A stretch of 21,376 nucleotides of DNA from DAOTXK01 sp034435395 (GTDB lineage Bacteria > Chloroflexota > Anaerolineae > Aggregatilineales > Ch27). Shown here piece after piece: positions 7,039 through 13,152 of the stretch. The stretch lies in contig DAOTXK010000178.1 in the NCBI GenBank assembly GCA_034435395.1, positions 1-21,376 on the forward strand, read 5' to 3'. Below the pieces are notes generated by a model, which saw nothing but the letters and a program-made list of their open reading frames with translations, ran no database searches and was not told where the DNA came from. Both the position numbers and the translations under genes were made by a program. The number at the start of each line of letters is the position of its first letter. The first letter of the stretch is position 1.

Positions 7039-7899
7039 TCAAGCAAAGCGGGCGCGGACGCGCCAGAAGTAAATCGACGTGATGATGATGGCAATGATCA
7101 CCAGCAAGTATGCCAGCGCCGAGGCATAGCCCAAGTCGAAGCTCCGTAGCCCTACAATGTACACATAAAAGGAATAGGTCTGTGTCGCCGAGCCTGGCCC
7201 GCCCTGGAGCAGTGAGAAGGGGATATCAAGGATCTTAAGCGTCTCCACTAGGCGCAGCATCGCCACGGTGCCCAGCGCCGGCGCGATCAAGGGGAAGGTA
7301 ATATGGCGGAACAACGCCCAAGCCGACGATGTGTCGAGGTTGGCGGCCTCGTATAGCTCATCGGAGATGGACTGCATCGCAGCCAGCACCACCACGTAAA
7401 CAAACGGCGTCCACTGCCAGGCATCAGTAATCAGCACGGCGATGCGCGCCCACATCGGATCAGTGATCCAGGAGACGCCCTGGCCCCCTAAACCGCGGAG
7501 AATATAGTTGACGGGACCGTTGGTCTCGTTGAATATGATCTGACCCAGGTATCCCAGCGCAATGGGGGCTGCGAACATGGGCATGGTCATGATGGTGCGG
7601 AAGCCTCTCAGCCCTGGCAGCCGCTGGTTAAATAGCCACGCGACGAAAGTTCCCATGAGCAGCGTGAGGAGCACGCTCCCAAGGGATAGGAAAACAGACG
7701 TGAACACCGTCTCCCCCACGCGCAGGTCAGTGAAGATGTCCACGTAGTTCTCAAAGCCGATGAACCGTGGCTCCCTCCCCAGTTTCTGCCGATGAAAGCT
7801 CAACACGAATGAGTAGACCAGCGGGTAGAGGGTGAAGGCCAGGACCCAAATCACGCCTGGCAACAGGAAGAACAAACCAGCACGGCTTTTCGTGTGCAT
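7039..7899 (-). CDS. Carbohydrate ABC transporter permease, MalF/UgpA type
   Basis: A 286-residue inner-membrane permease with six expected helices. It begins 'RAGLFFLLPGVIWVLAFTLYPLVYSF', the usual first helix of UgpA/MalF-like subunits without the long MalF periplasmic loop. The EAA loop reads 'LYEAANLDTSSAWALFRHITFPLIAP', with Ala-Asn in place of the commoner Ala-Xxx-Xxx-Asp-Gly. 'LKILDIPFSLLQGGPGSATQTYSFYVY' corresponds to the conserved 'GGP..AT......Y' stretch of the family. The ATG at 7899 has AAGGAG about 8 nt upstream. It forms a heterodimer with the MalG-type subunit next to it and should receive substrate from the large binding protein encoded 94 bp upstream; a strong hairpin lies in that gap. 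Confidence 0.92.
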   Translation of the reverse strand: MHTKSRAGLFFLLPGVIWVLAFTLYPLVYSFVLSFHRQKLGREPRFIGFENYVDIFTDLRVGETVFTSVFLSLGSVLLTLLMGTFVAWLFNQRLPGLRGFRTIMTMPMFAAPIALGYLGQIIFNETNGPVNYILRGLGGQGVSWITDPMWARIAVLITDAWQWTPFVYVVVLAAMQSISDELYEAANLDTSSAWALFRHITFPLIAPALGTVAMLRLVETLKILDIPFSLLQGGPGSATQTYSFYVYIVGLRSFDLGYASALAYLLVIIAIIITSIYFWRVRARFA

Positions 7900-7940
7900 G
7901 GAGACCGCTCCTTATTTCAAGGCGTGGGGCTGATAAGCGA

Positions 7941-7966
7941 TGGGGAGAGGGGGCTCCCTCTCCCCA
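7941..7966 (-). repeat. Perfect 11-bp hairpin between binding-protein and permease genes
   Basis: TGGGGAGAGGG (7941-7951) and CCCTCTCCCCA (7956-7966) pair without mismatch around a 4-nt loop. No T run follows on the minus strand, so it is not a standard terminator. Its place just after the binding-protein stop codon fits an mRNA-stabilising or partial-termination element that keeps binding protein in excess over permeases, as known for other sugar ABC operons. That role is inferred. Confidence 0.8.
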
Positions 7967-7993
7967 TACAGAGTGGGCATCACAAGGACACGC

Positions 7994-9655
7994 TTACGGC
8001 TGGTAGCCGATCGCTTCCTGGTAGATGGCGAGCAGGTCTTCCGTGCCGTACTCGTCTACCGCCTCGGCCCATTCCTGGGCCAATATGTCCATTGCCTCTT
8101 GCGCCGTCCTCTCGCCGATCAACGCCTGCGACAGGCGCGTATCGAGGGCCTCCCAGAACTGGTAGGTGCCGGGAATGCGCAGGTAGGTCTGGTAGATCGG
8201 GAAGCTGAACAGGTTCTCGCCGTAGCCGGTGATGAACTGCTCAGCGTCGCTGGCATTGTAGCCGGCGGCGACATAGTCATCAACCGACGCCGTACCGCGC
8301 GGCGGGAACAAGTCATACAGGCAGCCCGGATCGACGCCCGTCCAGCCCCAGTAAACGTTCCAGAAGCGGATGGGCTGGTGTGCGTGCATTGCCAGCAGAT
8401 AGTATGTCAGGTCCGGATTGTCTGAGAACGCCGAGATCATGCCGTGCCAGGAACCGCCCGTGGTGTTGCCGACGCAGTTGGGGTTCTCAGGGTCGGTGAC
8501 GAACTGGCCCGTCTCACGGTCGTACCATTCCTCAGAGCAGGGGATGCGCGCCGCGCCCAGGTTGCCGGTGATGGTCGAGCGGTCGGGGTCCTCCGCCAGC
8601 GAGCCGACGTCGCCCCACGAGAACGTGGCGATGGCGTTACCGGTCAGGAAGTTGTTCCAGGCTTCAGCCAGTTCCCAACCCATTTGTGCCTCGGAGCCGG
8701 TTGCCGCCAGTTCCTGCAGGAACTCCAGTGCTCGAACGTGACCCGGTTGGTTGATCAGCGGCGTCATGTCGACAGGGTCGAACCAGTAGATGTTGTCATA
8801 CTGGGTAACCACGGTCGGATCGTCGCCTTCGGCGGGGGTGATGGCGAACGGCGCTGATAACGACATGTAATGGAAGAAGTCCTGCCCACCGGCCTTCAGG
8901 TGCAGGCTGATGCCGTCATCGGGGTCGCCGTCGCCGTTCCAGTCTTTGCCGTTAAAGAATCGGGTGATCGCCAGCAGGTCCTGCCAGGTCTCGATGGGAT
9001 ACGGCATTGGCTCGCCGACCTCGGCCTCGTAGGCAGCCTGCCACTCCGGGTCTTCCAGGATATCCCGGCGGTAGTAGAGCAGTTGCGCGTCGCCGTCGCT
9101 CATCACACCGTACCAGTGGTCGCCCCAGCGCAACAAGGTTTGAAGCGCGGGTGCGGTCTGCTCGGGATCCCACTGGGGGTAGCCTTCCTGGCCCAGATAG
9201 TCATCAATCGGTATGACCCAGCCGTTGGTGACGAAATCGCCATAGAACCACGACCCCACGAAGATCGCATCGTAGGTGTATTGTCCGGTCAGGAAATCAG
9301 TGGCCGTCGTCGTATATAGTTGGGCAAACGGCAACTCGACGATCTCCAGCGTCGCGCCGGTGACCAGCTCAAAGACGTGACGCCAGAAGTAAAGCGGGCC
9401 AGAGATACCACCGTGCGGGCCACTTTGGATAACGGCAACGGTCACAGTTTGGCCGGAGAATCGATCGCGGGCGTCAGGCAAATCCGCCTTCATCAACTGA
9501 TCATACGCCGTCTGGCGCTCGGCGTCGTTAAGCGCTTCCGGGAACAATTCTTCGGGGGTTAGACCTGCGAGGGGGCCTTCCCCCTGAGTGAACACGCTCG
9601 CTGATGGGACTAGCAGCGCCAGCAGCAGAAGAGCGATGAGAAAACGCGTTTTCAT
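7994..9655 (-). CDS. Extracellular solute-binding protein of a carbohydrate ABC transporter
   Basis: A 553-residue exported protein and first gene of the transporter operon. It starts with a signal peptide (Lys2/Arg4, hydrophobic 5-17, then 'PSASVFTQG'); there is no lipobox Cys, so it would be cleaved by signal peptidase I rather than lipid-anchored. The mature part has the type I binding-protein layout: 'GQTVTVAVIQSG' (68-79), 'FVGSWFYGDFVTNGWVIPIDD' region (132-152) and 'WYGVMSDGDAQLLYYRRDIL' (181-200). It is about 100 residues longer than a typical MalE-like protein. Residues 238-247 read 'DWNGDGDPDD', an EF-hand-like Ca-binding loop. Helical 'FLTGNAIATFSWGDVGSL' is a usual family element. 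The ATG at 9655 has GAGGAGG 8-9 nt upstream. Substrate is presumably a sugar or sugar derivative; nothing in the sequence names it. Confidence 0.9.
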   Translation of the reverse strand: MKTRFLIALLLLALLVPSASVFTQGEGPLAGLTPEELFPEALNDAERQTAYDQLMKADLPDARDRFSGQTVTVAVIQSGPHGGISGPLYFWRHVFELVTGATLEIVELPFAQLYTTTATDFLTGQYTYDAIFVGSWFYGDFVTNGWVIPIDDYLGQEGYPQWDPEQTAPALQTLLRWGDHWYGVMSDGDAQLLYYRRDILEDPEWQAAYEAEVGEPMPYPIETWQDLLAITRFFNGKDWNGDGDPDDGISLHLKAGGQDFFHYMSLSAPFAITPAEGDDPTVVTQYDNIYWFDPVDMTPLINQPGHVRALEFLQELAATGSEAQMGWELAEAWNNFLTGNAIATFSWGDVGSLAEDPDRSTITGNLGAARIPCSEEWYDRETGQFVTDPENPNCVGNTTGGSWHGMISAFSDNPDLTYYLLAMHAHQPIRFWNVYWGWTGVDPGCLYDLFPPRGTASVDDYVAAGYNASDAEQFITGYGENLFSFPIYQTYLRIPGTYQFWEALDTRLSQALIGERTAQEAMDILAQEWAEAVDEYGTEDLLAIYQEAIGYQP

Positions 9656-9787
9656 CTCTTTTTCCTCCTCATGTAGAGAACAATAGGAAACCTAGGGCGA
9701 TATTCGGCAGACGCCAGGTAGCGCCCAGCCCCCCCCCTCCTTTCGCTCAATAAGCGAGAGATGTGGGTTACAGAGTGCGATCATGGG

Positions 9788-9811
9788 ATTCGCTGTCAAT
9801 TTACTGCGAAT
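9788..9811 (-). promoter_or_regulatory. 24-bp near-palindromic operator at the ABC operon promoter
   Basis: Outer arms ATTCGC (9788-9793) and GCGAAT (9806-9811) are perfect, and 10 of 12 base pairs of the whole 24-bp dyad match. It covers the -10 hexamer (9798-9803) and the expected transcription start, the classical position for a repressor. The regulator itself is not in the window. A second dyad, TCGCT/AGCGA (9743-9747 and 9753-9757), lies in the leader. Confidence 0.6.
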
Positions 9812-9826
9812 ATTCACCTGTGTCAA
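9798..9826 (-). promoter_or_regulatory. Sigma-70-type promoter of the carbohydrate ABC operon
   Basis: On the minus strand, a perfect -35 TTGACA (plus positions 9821-9826) is followed at 17 bp by TAAATT (9798-9803), a 4/6 -10. A start near 9790 gives a leader of about 135 nt before the binding-protein ATG. A second TTGACA (9794-9799) overlaps but has no good -10. Confidence 0.65.
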
Positions 9827-9832
9827 GGTAAT

Positions 9833-9848
9833 GCCGGCCATGGCCGGC
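9833..9848. repeat. Perfect 16-bp palindrome in the divergent intergenic region
   Basis: GCCGGCCATGGCCGGC reads the same on both strands. It lies upstream of the ABC operon promoter and 66 bp before the patatin remnant. It could be a regulator site or a chance GC-rich palindrome. Confidence 0.5.
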
Positions 9849-9913
9849 GACCGCATGGGCGGATTTGGGGTGGGTGGGAGCGGCTGAAACGGCGAGCGCC
9901 CCGGAAAGGATTT

Positions 9914-10183
9914 ATGGCCATGCCAATTGATTTTAACCCTCAAAAGAAAAAGACCATGCTGACGATTGATGGCGGCGGCGCGCGCGGCATCATCCCGCTG
10001 ATGGCGTTGCACAGACTGGAGCAGGACACCGGTCAGATATGCCATGAGCTGTTCGACCTGGTGGGGGGAACCAGCGTCGGCGCGCTGATCGCGGTGGGCA
10101 GCGCGGCGGGCCGCACCGCCGCCGGCTACGGCGGATTCCCGTACCCATCCCGCCTGCCGCCGCTGACGGCCCGCGAACTATGA
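9914..10183 (+). pseudogene. Truncated patatin-like phospholipase remnant
   Basis: Only about 89 residues remain of a family whose catalytic domain is normally 200-300. The two N-terminal motifs are intact: 'TIDGGGARGIIPLMAL', the oxyanion-hole DGGGxRG, and 'GGTSVGAL', the GxSxG nucleophile elbow. The downstream Asp-Gly/Ala motif that completes the Ser-Asp dyad is missing. After 'LTAREL' the frame stops at TGA (10181-10183); continuing in the same frame gives 'AMFAGQP' and another stop at 10205, after which no patatin-like sequence is seen. This reads as a lipid acyl hydrolase gene that lost its 3' part. The start at 9914 or 9920 follows AAAGGA. Patatin proteins occur both as housekeeping lipases and as anti-phage effectors; with no partner genes here, neither role can be assigned. 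Confidence 0.7.
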
Positions 10184-10250
10184 GCCATGTTCGCCGGTCA
10201 GCCGTGACCGTCCCCAGCCGGGGGGAACGGGCGCAGGCCCGCTGGTGGGG

Positions 10251-11018
10251 CTATCCTCCCCCCGGTCTGTTCAGATAGGGCCTCCACTGGCTGGCCGCCT
10301 GGGCGATCGCTGCCGCCACAACTTCCGGGTCGCCCAGGTAGTGGCGGGCGAGGGGCCTGAGCGAGTCGTCCAGCTCGTAGACCAGCGGGTAGCCGGTGGG
10401 GATGTGCAGCGCCGGGATATCCTCATCGGGGATGTCGTCCAGGTATTTGACCAGCGCCCGCAGGCTGTTGCCGTGGGCCACGATGAGGAGCCGTTCCCCG
10501 GCGCGGATGGCCGGCGCGATCGTCTGGTGCCAGCAGGGCAGGAAGCGGGCCACGGTGTCCTGCAGCGATTCGGTCAGCGGCAGATCGCGCGCGTCCAGGT
10601 CCTGGTAGCGGGGATCGTGGCCGGGGTAGCGGGGGTCGGCAGGCTCCAGAGCGGGCGGACGCACGGCGTAGCTCCTGCGCCAGAGGAACACCTGCTCCTG
10701 GCCCAATCTCTCCGCCGTCTCGGCTTTGTTCAGCCCTTGCAGCGCCCCGTAGTGGCGTTCGTTGAGCCGCCAGGATTTGTGGACCGGCAGCCAGCAGCAG
10801 TCGATCTCTTCCAGCACGATCCACACTGTTTTGATCGCCCGCTTGAGCATCGACGTGTACACGGCGTCGAAGGCATAACCCGCTTCACGGAGCAGCCGTC
10901 CGGCGCGATGCGCCTCCTGGAGGCCCTTGTCGGTGAGGTCCACATCCGTCCAGCCGGTGAAGCGGTTCTCCTTGTTCCAGACGCTCTGCCCGTGCCGGAG
11001 CAGCACCAGTGTTGCCAT
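10251..11018 (-). CDS. gpmA: 2,3-bisphosphoglycerate-dependent phosphoglycerate mutase
   Basis: Glycolytic/gluconeogenic enzyme interconverting 3- and 2-phosphoglycerate in the cytoplasm through a phosphohistidine. The 255 residues are the normal length for the dPGM class. Catalytic residues are all present: His9 in 'LLRHGQSVWN' (the phosphorylated one), Arg60 in 'SMLKRAIKT', Glu87 in 'RLNERHYGALQG', and His182 in 'IVAHGNSLRALVK'. 'ENRFTGWTDVDLTDKG' (17-32) is the usual GpmA sequence. The C-terminal tail carries extra Ala residues but keeps the core. The ATG at 11018 has a purine-rich GGGGAGA about 13 nt upstream, a little distant. A TACAAT at 11058-11063 (minus strand) is a possible -10. It is probably transcribed alone. 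Nothing glycolytic is adjacent. Confidence 0.95.
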   Translation of the reverse strand: MATLVLLRHGQSVWNKENRFTGWTDVDLTDKGLQEAHRAGRLLREAGYAFDAVYTSMLKRAIKTVWIVLEEIDCCWLPVHKSWRLNERHYGALQGLNKAETAERLGQEQVFLWRRSYAVRPPALEPADPRYPGHDPRYQDLDARDLPLTESLQDTVARFLPCWHQTIAPAIRAGERLLIVAHGNSLRALVKYLDDIPDEDIPALHIPTGYPLVYELDDSLRPLARHYLGDPEVVAAAIAQAASQWRPYLNRPGGG

Positions 11019-11203
11019 GGCCCGCCTGTCTCCCCGCCGTTGATGCTCAGTATGCCAATTGTAGCCGGGGCATCCCCCCAGATCGAGGGCCGGCGGCGGC
11101 AGGGAGCCGGCCAGACCCCCCAGGCCGCCATGGGAGGGTGTGGCGTGATCCGTCGGGCCGGGGCGGAGGGCGACCCTGACCGTCCGGTGAAAAGGGCGTC
11201 GTC

Positions 11204-11869
11204 TTAATGGCCGTTGAGCAGGGCGGTCGTCATGTTTCGCACGGCGTTGATCTCATCCGGGACGATGGTATGCCCCATGTTCGGATACAGCCGCTCGGTG
11301 ACAGCGCCGCCCAACCCCTGTAGCACGGCGGCGGTGTGATGCACCCGCGCCAGCGGGATGTAGGGATCGACATCGCTACAGCCGAGGAAAACGGGCGTCT
11401 CCGCCAGCGAGCCGGGATAGGCACGAGGCGCGCCGTCGGGGCCGATCAGGCCGCCGCTCAGCCCGACCACGCCGCCATAGCGCCGCGCGTGGCGGGCGGC
11501 GAATTCCAGCGCCAGGCTGGCCCCCTGCGAGAAGCCGAGCAGGATCACCCGTTCCGGGGGGAGACCCGCCGCCTCGACCCGGTCCAGCAGGTCAGCGATT
11601 ATGGCGAGCGCCGAGGACAGGCGGGGCTCGTTGGACGCGAGCGGTGCCAGGAAACTGTTGGGATACCAGGTGTGCCCGGCAGCCTGCGGAGCCAGATAGG
11701 CGAAGCCGCCGTGATCCAGGGATGGCACCAGCGTCAGGATATCCGCCGCCGTCGCGCCGCGCCCGTGCAGCAGGATCATGGCCGCCCCGGCCTGGCTGAG
11801 CGGCTCGCCCGCCATCAGCACCGGTTGTCCCTGGTGCGGGCCATTGGGCGGGGGAGTCGGGTGGCTCAT
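11204..11869 (-). CDS. Alpha/beta hydrolase, phospholipase/carboxylesterase family (MhqD-like)
   Basis: A 221-residue cytoplasmic serine hydrolase. Visible parts are the oxyanion-hole loop 'MILLHGRGA' (31-39), nucleophile elbow 'LGFSQGAS' with Ser114, the acid in 'CSDVDPYIP' (Asp168 best placed) and catalytic His200 in 'PNMGHTIVPDE'. This arrangement and length fit the Abhydrolase_2 family, which includes B. subtilis MhqD. It overlaps the preceding ring-cleaving dioxygenase by 4 bp (ATGA), which indicates translational coupling. In B. subtilis, MhqD and MhqO belong to the same MhqR-controlled response to methylhydroquinone and catechols. A role in hydrolysing a ring-fission product or a quinone-derived ester is inferred from that pairing. 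No signal peptide. Alternative: a general carboxylesterase of unrelated role. Confidence 0.88.
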   Translation of the reverse strand: MSHPTPPPNGPHQGQPVLMAGEPLSQAGAAMILLHGRGATAADILTLVPSLDHGGFAYLAPQAAGHTWYPNSFLAPLASNEPRLSSALAIIADLLDRVEAAGLPPERVILLGFSQGASLALEFAARHARRYGGVVGLSGGLIGPDGAPRAYPGSLAETPVFLGCSDVDPYIPLARVHHTAAVLQGLGGAVTERLYPNMGHTIVPDEINAVRNMTTALLNGH

Positions 11870-12900
11870 GAGGCGACCTCCGCTGGCTCCCAGGCCGGAG
11901 CCGAGACCGGGCGCAGGCGGCTCTCGATCAGGGCGCGCTGCGATTCCAGCCAGGGCGGCAGCCGGAGATGCTGGCCGAGTTCGGCCTCATCCTCGTCGAC
12001 GGCGAAGCCCGGCCCGGCGGTCGCCAGCTCGACAATGTGGCCGTCGGGGTCGCGGGTGTAAATGCTCTTAAAATACAGGCGGTCGATGACCGGCGTGACG
12101 CGGTGCCCGGCCTGGATCAGCTTCTCCCGCCATTCCAGTTGGGCCGCCTCATCCGGCACGGCCAGGGCGAAGTGATGTGTCTGGCCGACGCCGATCCGGG
12201 CGCGCGGCTCGTGGGCCGGGTCGCGGGCGAAATAGGTGATCAGCGTGCCGGGCTGCCCGTCGCCCACGCCCCAGTACCAGTGCGCCGAGTCGGGATCGTC
12301 GAAGTTGGAAGTCATCTTAACCCGCCGCATGCCGAGCAGCTCTCCGAAGAAGGCGTGCGTCCGCTCGATATCGGCGCTGATGGCCGTGATGTGGTGCATC
12401 CCCTGGAGCAGGGCCATGTCCGCCGTGATAACGGGCACCGGCTCCGGCCAGGTTGCCGCGGCGATGCGGGCCTCGTCCCGGTTGCGAACCACCAGGTCAG
12501 CGGGCGGCTCGCGGTAAGCGGTCCCCAGGCGGTCGGGAGCTTCGTCCACCGTCCAGCCGGGGCCGCGGGTGGCGATCTCCAGGATCGTGCCGTCGGGATC
12601 GTGGAAGTAGATGGAGGTGAAGTAGTGGCGGTCCAGCGGGCCGGTGACGGGGATGCCGAGGTCGGTCAGCCGCCGCTTCCACTTGAGCAGGCCGTCCTCG
12701 TCGGCCACCTGCAGGGCGAAGTGATGCGTGCCGCCGATGCCGGGATGGCCCTGGGGCGCGGTCGGCCACTCGAAGAAGGTGATGGCCGAGCCGGGGCTGC
12801 CGACCGAATCGCCGAAGTAGAGGTGGTAGGTATCCGGCTCGTCAAAGTTGATGGTCTTTTTGATGAACCGCTGGCCGAGCACCTGCGCATAGAAGTCCAC
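11866..12900 (-). CDS. Ring-cleaving dioxygenase, VOC/glyoxalase superfamily (MhqO/PcpA-like), uninterrupted part
   Basis: Fe(II)-dependent extradiol-type dioxygenase of the PcpA/MhqO group, expected to open hydroquinone or catechol rings. The frame from GTG 12900 encodes 344 residues built of four VOC modules. 'KKTINFDEPDTYHLYFGDSVGSPGS' is the family signature. Two of three metal ligands are visible: His242 in 'GQTHHFAL' and Glu291 in 'DGHIVELATAGP'. Their spacing of 49 equals that of His227 and Glu276 in PcpA, as I recall the structure. The third, equivalent to PcpA His11, lies in 'HHITLG', encoded just upstream of 12900 and behind an in-frame TAA (12940-12942). A protein started at 12900 would therefore lack a ligand. 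The natural start appears to be GTG 12957. Read as written, the gene is probably inactive unless the TAA is a sequence error. It overlaps the MhqD-like gene. Confidence 0.85.
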   Translation of the reverse strand: MDFYAQVLGQRFIKKTINFDEPDTYHLYFGDSVGSPGSAITFFEWPTAPQGHPGIGGTHHFALQVADEDGLLKWKRRLTDLGIPVTGPLDRHYFTSIYFHDPDGTILEIATRGPGWTVDEAPDRLGTAYREPPADLVVRNRDEARIAAATWPEPVPVITADMALLQGMHHITAISADIERTHAFFGELLGMRRVKMTSNFDDPDSAHWYWGVGDGQPGTLITYFARDPAHEPRARIGVGQTHHFALAVPDEAAQLEWREKLIQAGHRVTPVIDRLYFKSIYTRDPDGHIVELATAGPGFAVDEDEAELGQHLRLPPWLESQRALIESRLRPVSAPAWEPAEVAS

Positions 12901-12957
12901 GGTGCGCTGGGCGTCGGCGCAGCCCAGCGTGATGTGATGTTATCCTAGAATAGTCAC
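12901..12957 (-). other. Original 5' end of the dioxygenase gene, interrupted by TAA at codon 6
   Basis: On the minus strand, AGGAAAA (12971-12965) precedes GTG at 12957, which reads M-T-I-L-G-stop and continues in the same frame as H-H-I-T-L-G-C-A-D-A-Q-R-T-V-D into the dioxygenase. MhqO/PcpA proteins commonly begin with a few residues and then (I/L)-H-H-I-T. The TAA (12942-12940) occupies exactly the I/L position; TTA (Leu) would differ by one base. Confidence 0.75.
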
Positions 12958-13035
12958 GATGGTGTTTTCCTGACACACTAAACGGGCACAAGACGCCTGC
13001 AACCCTGACGGTCTTCCCAGGGACGATTTTACAAT

Positions 13036-13055
13036 ACTTATTATACCCGATAAGT
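13036..13055 (-). promoter_or_regulatory. Promoter -10 inside a dyad upstream of the dioxygenase/hydrolase operon
   Basis: On the minus strand a perfect TATAAT (plus 13040-13045) lies within the dyad ACTTAT (13036-13041) / ATAAGT (13050-13055). The -35 is weak (CCCCAT at 17 bp), as is common for regulated promoters. A start near 13033 gives a leader of about 75 nt to GTG 12957. The dyad over the -10 suggests a repressor, conceivably a MarR-type quinone sensor, but it does not resemble the B. subtilis MhqR box as I remember it. Confidence 0.55.
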
Positions 13056-13102
13056 CGTAAAAATGGGGCGAAGATTCATCAAATAATCATTGATATCCCG
13101 GT

Positions 13103-13137
13103 AAAAAAAACGCCCTCAGCCGCCCTGAGGGCGTTTT
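13103..13137 (-). terminator. Rho-independent terminator of ribokinase
   Basis: AAAACGCCCTCA (13107-13118) pairs perfectly with TGAGGGCGTTTT (13126-13137) around a 7-nt loop. On the minus strand the stem runs into eight T residues (13110-13103), 16 bp past the ribokinase stop. The plus-strand side also ends in TTTT, so it may work weakly in both directions. Confidence 0.9.
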
Positions 13138-13152
13138 CCGTGGGGGCCGGGG

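Noticed and set aside
7016..7042. Longer start (TTG 7042) for the MalG-type permease
   Set aside because: It overlaps the preceding stop, and the ATG at 7015 has a better-placed RBS and gives a normal N terminus.
10245..11207. Plus-strand open frame of 320 codons across the phosphoglycerate mutase gene
   Set aside because: It is antisense to gpmA, whose catalytic motifs are all intact. The product has no recognisable domain and is explained by high GC.
11968..12948. Plus-strand open frame of 326 codons opposite the dioxygenase
   Set aside because: Shadow frame; the VOC gene on the other strand is well supported even though its start is interrupted.
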